Source of the DNA: Gemmatimonas phototrophica | Lineage (GTDB): Bacteria; Gemmatimonadota; Gemmatimonadetes; Longimicrobiales; Gaopeijiaceae | Direction of reading: 5' to 3' | Length of the DNA stretch: 7,158 nt | Assembly: GCA_945876015.1 (NCBI GenBank) | Contig: CAMCNM010000095.1 | Span: 1-7,158 of the forward strand | Part shown: one piece after another, positions 5,781 to 7,158 of the stretch | Layout of the letters: each line of letters starts with the position of its first letter | Position numbering within the stretch: the first letter of the stretch is position 1 | The notes under the pieces: model-generated | The model's database searches: none | What the model was told of the DNA's origin: nothing | The model's input: the letters and a program-made list of their open reading frames with translations, nothing else | Position numbers and translations under genes: made by a program

Positions 5781-7158
5781 ATGAACTTCATCACCGGAAA
5801 GCATCTTGATCGACGGACCTTCCTGAAGGGTTCGGGGGCGGCGATGGGGCTTCCGCTGCTGGACGCGATGGTGCCCGCTGGCCGCAACTGGCGTGATCCG
5901 GCGGATGGCTTCGTCCGCCTGGTGACGCAGTACGAGGCGATGGGGTGCGCCGGGGGCAACGACTGGGGCGATACGCAGCATCTGTTCGCGCCGGAGAAGC
6001 TGGGGCGCGACTTCGAGATCGTGAACGACAGCCAGCTGAAGCCCCTCGAGGCGTACAAGGACTACCTGACGGTGGTGTCGCAGACGGACTCCCGTATGGC
6101 GGAGCCGTTCAAGGCGGAGGAGATCGGGGGCGACCACGACCGTTCGACGGCGGTGTTCCTGACGCAGTCGCACCCGCTGCAGACGCAGGCGGACGTGTTC
6201 TGCGGCAAGTCGCTGGACCAGGTGCACGCGGCCAAGTTCGGACAGGACACGGCGCTGCCGTCGCTCGAGATCGCGGTGTCGCGGATCGATCGTTCGTGCG
6301 CCTACAACTATCACTGCGCCTACACGCACTCGATGTCGTGGGCGTCGGAGAAGCAGCCGCTACCGGCGGTACGTGAGCCGCGGGTGGTGTTCGAGCAGCT
6401 GTTCGGAGCGGGCGACTCGGCGAACGATCGAGCGGCGCGCCGCACGACGAACAAGAGCCTGCTGGACTGGATCAGCGGCCAGATGGCGGACCTGAAGAAG
6501 CAGCTGGGCGCGGTGGACCGGATGGCGCTGGATCAGTTCACGACGCAGATCCGTGAGCTGGAGCGCCGGATCGAGCTCGTGGAAGCGAAGAACACGAGCG
6601 GTGAAGAGCGCGCGATGCCGGAAGCGCCGTCAGGGGTGCCGGAGAACTGGGACGAGCACATGGAGCTGATGTTCGACCTGCAGGTGGTGGCGTTGCAGTC
6701 GGACACGACGCGGGTGATCTCGTTCATCACGGGGGTGGACCAGGAGAACCGGACGCACCCGGAGTCGGGGTCGAGCAAGTCGTGGCACGGGGCGTCGCAC
6801 CACGGGAACGTGCCGGCGGCGATCATGGACTACAATCTGATCAACACGTACCGGCTCGGTAAGCAGGCGTACTTCTTGGAGAAGCTGAAGAACACGATGG
6901 AGGGCGACAAGTCGCTGCTGGACAAGACGGTGGTGCTGTGGGGGTCGTCGATGGGCGACCCGAACCTGCACAACCACCGGCGCTGCCCGCTGCTGCTGAT
7001 GGGCAAGGGCAACGGACTGCTGGAGGGCAACACGCACCTGAGGGCACCGCAGGGCACGCCGATGGCGAACGTGTTCGTGAGCCTGCTGCAGGCGATGGGA
7101 CACGACGACATCAGCCGGTTCGGCGACTCGACCGGTGCGTTCCCGCTCTACGCCCCCA
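5781..7158 (+). CDS. DUF1552 (HXXSHH) protein with Tat signal, open at right edge
   Basis: Exported protein of the DUF1552 family, named HXXSHH in Pfam, whose biochemical function is unknown; 459 codons are visible with no stop. The N-terminus carries a twin-arginine motif, DRRTFLKGSG (residues 10-19), followed by a hydrophobic stretch GLPLLDAMVPA, so export in folded form by Tat is expected. Conserved family blocks appear in order: LFAPEKLGRDFE, EIGGDHDRSTAVFLTQSHP, WASEKQPLP, RVVFEQLFGAG, RAARRTTNKSLLDWI, a helical Q/E-rich segment near 250-270, EHMELMFDLQVVALQSDTTR, the name motif HGASHH at 336-341, and GSSMGDPNLHNHRRCPLLLM near 388-407. The last visible block, FGDSTGAFPL, is close to the usual C-terminus, so little is missing. 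AGGAGG at 5766-5771 lies nine bases before ATG 5781. The gene usually neighbours a DUF1592/DUF1588-type c-type cytochrome gene; none is seen upstream. Threonine is ACG in 23 of 26 codons, unlike the ACC-favouring DUF5916 gene. Confidence 0.93.
   Translation, partial: MNFITGKHLDRRTFLKGSGAAMGLPLLDAMVPAGRNWRDPADGFVRLVTQYEAMGCAGGNDWGDTQHLFAPEKLGRDFEIVNDSQLKPLEAYKDYLTVVSQTDSRMAEPFKAEEIGGDHDRSTAVFLTQSHPLQTQADVFCGKSLDQVHAAKFGQDTALPSLEIAVSRIDRSCAYNYHCAYTHSMSWASEKQPLPAVREPRVVFEQLFGAGDSANDRAARRTTNKSLLDWISGQMADLKKQLGAVDRMALDQFTTQIRELERRIELVEAKNTSGEERAMPEAPSGVPENWDEHMELMFDLQVVALQSDTTRVISFITGVDQENRTHPESGSSKSWHGASHHGNVPAAIMDYNLINTYRLGKQAYFLEKLKNTMEGDKSLLDKTVVLWGSSMGDPNLHNHRRCPLLLMGKGNGLLEGNTHLRAPQGTPMANVFVSLLQAMGHDDISRFGDSTGAFPLYAP

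Noticed and set aside
5538..6329. A 263-codon minus-strand frame overlapping the DUF1552 start
   Set aside because: It is antisense to conserved DUF1552 blocks and its non-overlapping tail has no recognisable domain.
1..7158. CRISPR array, rRNA or a defence system
   Set aside because: No regularly spaced repeats, no rRNA-like sequence and no nuclease, toxin or reverse-transcriptase motifs were seen on either strand.

Overview
The window is GC-rich DNA from a Gram-negative bacterium. The gene families (an outer-membrane barrel with a CBM9-like front and DUF5916 body, an NHL-propeller lipoprotein, a Tat-exported DUF1552/HXXSHH protein, a SulP transporter) suggest an uncultured Gemmatimonadota- or Acidobacteriota-like lineage. 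That placement is inference from family content; there is no marker gene here.

Layout. Positions 1-637, minus strand: the N-terminal part of a SulP anion transporter running off the left edge, with no ordinary in-frame start codon. Positions 636-653: an 18-bp perfect palindrome in the divergent gap. Positions 708-1340, plus strand: a TetR-family regulator, closed by a hairpin-plus-T-tract terminator (1345-1367). Positions 1489-2724, plus: a lipoprotein with an NHL-type beta-propeller, followed by a very strong terminator (2752-2790). Positions 2835-5141, plus: the DUF5916 outer-membrane protein. Positions 5163-5308, minus: a 5'-truncated and frameshifted Rieske [2Fe-2S] domain remnant, joined to what looks like the first codons of an IS3-type OrfA (5310-5330). 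Positions 5331-5660: no convincing gene, probably rearrangement debris. Positions 5781-7158, plus: a DUF1552 protein with a Tat signal, open at the right edge, with a plausible promoter at 5664-5693.

How they work together. The clearest regulatory unit is the divergent sulP/tetR pair: the palindrome overlaps the putative tetR -35 box and the apparent sulP ATG, so an autoregulated TetR that also controls sulP is the simplest reading. The lipoprotein and the DUF5916 barrel are both cell-envelope proteins but are separated by a terminator, so they are not a simple operon. The DUF1552 gene stands alone, without the DUF1592-type cytochrome gene that often accompanies it; the region where that partner might sit holds the rearranged stretch.

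I did not find a convincing new multi-gene system. The observations most worth following are the Rieske remnant and its junction, the sulP start problem, and the CCTAAGT repeats whose complement forms the loop of the tetR terminator.
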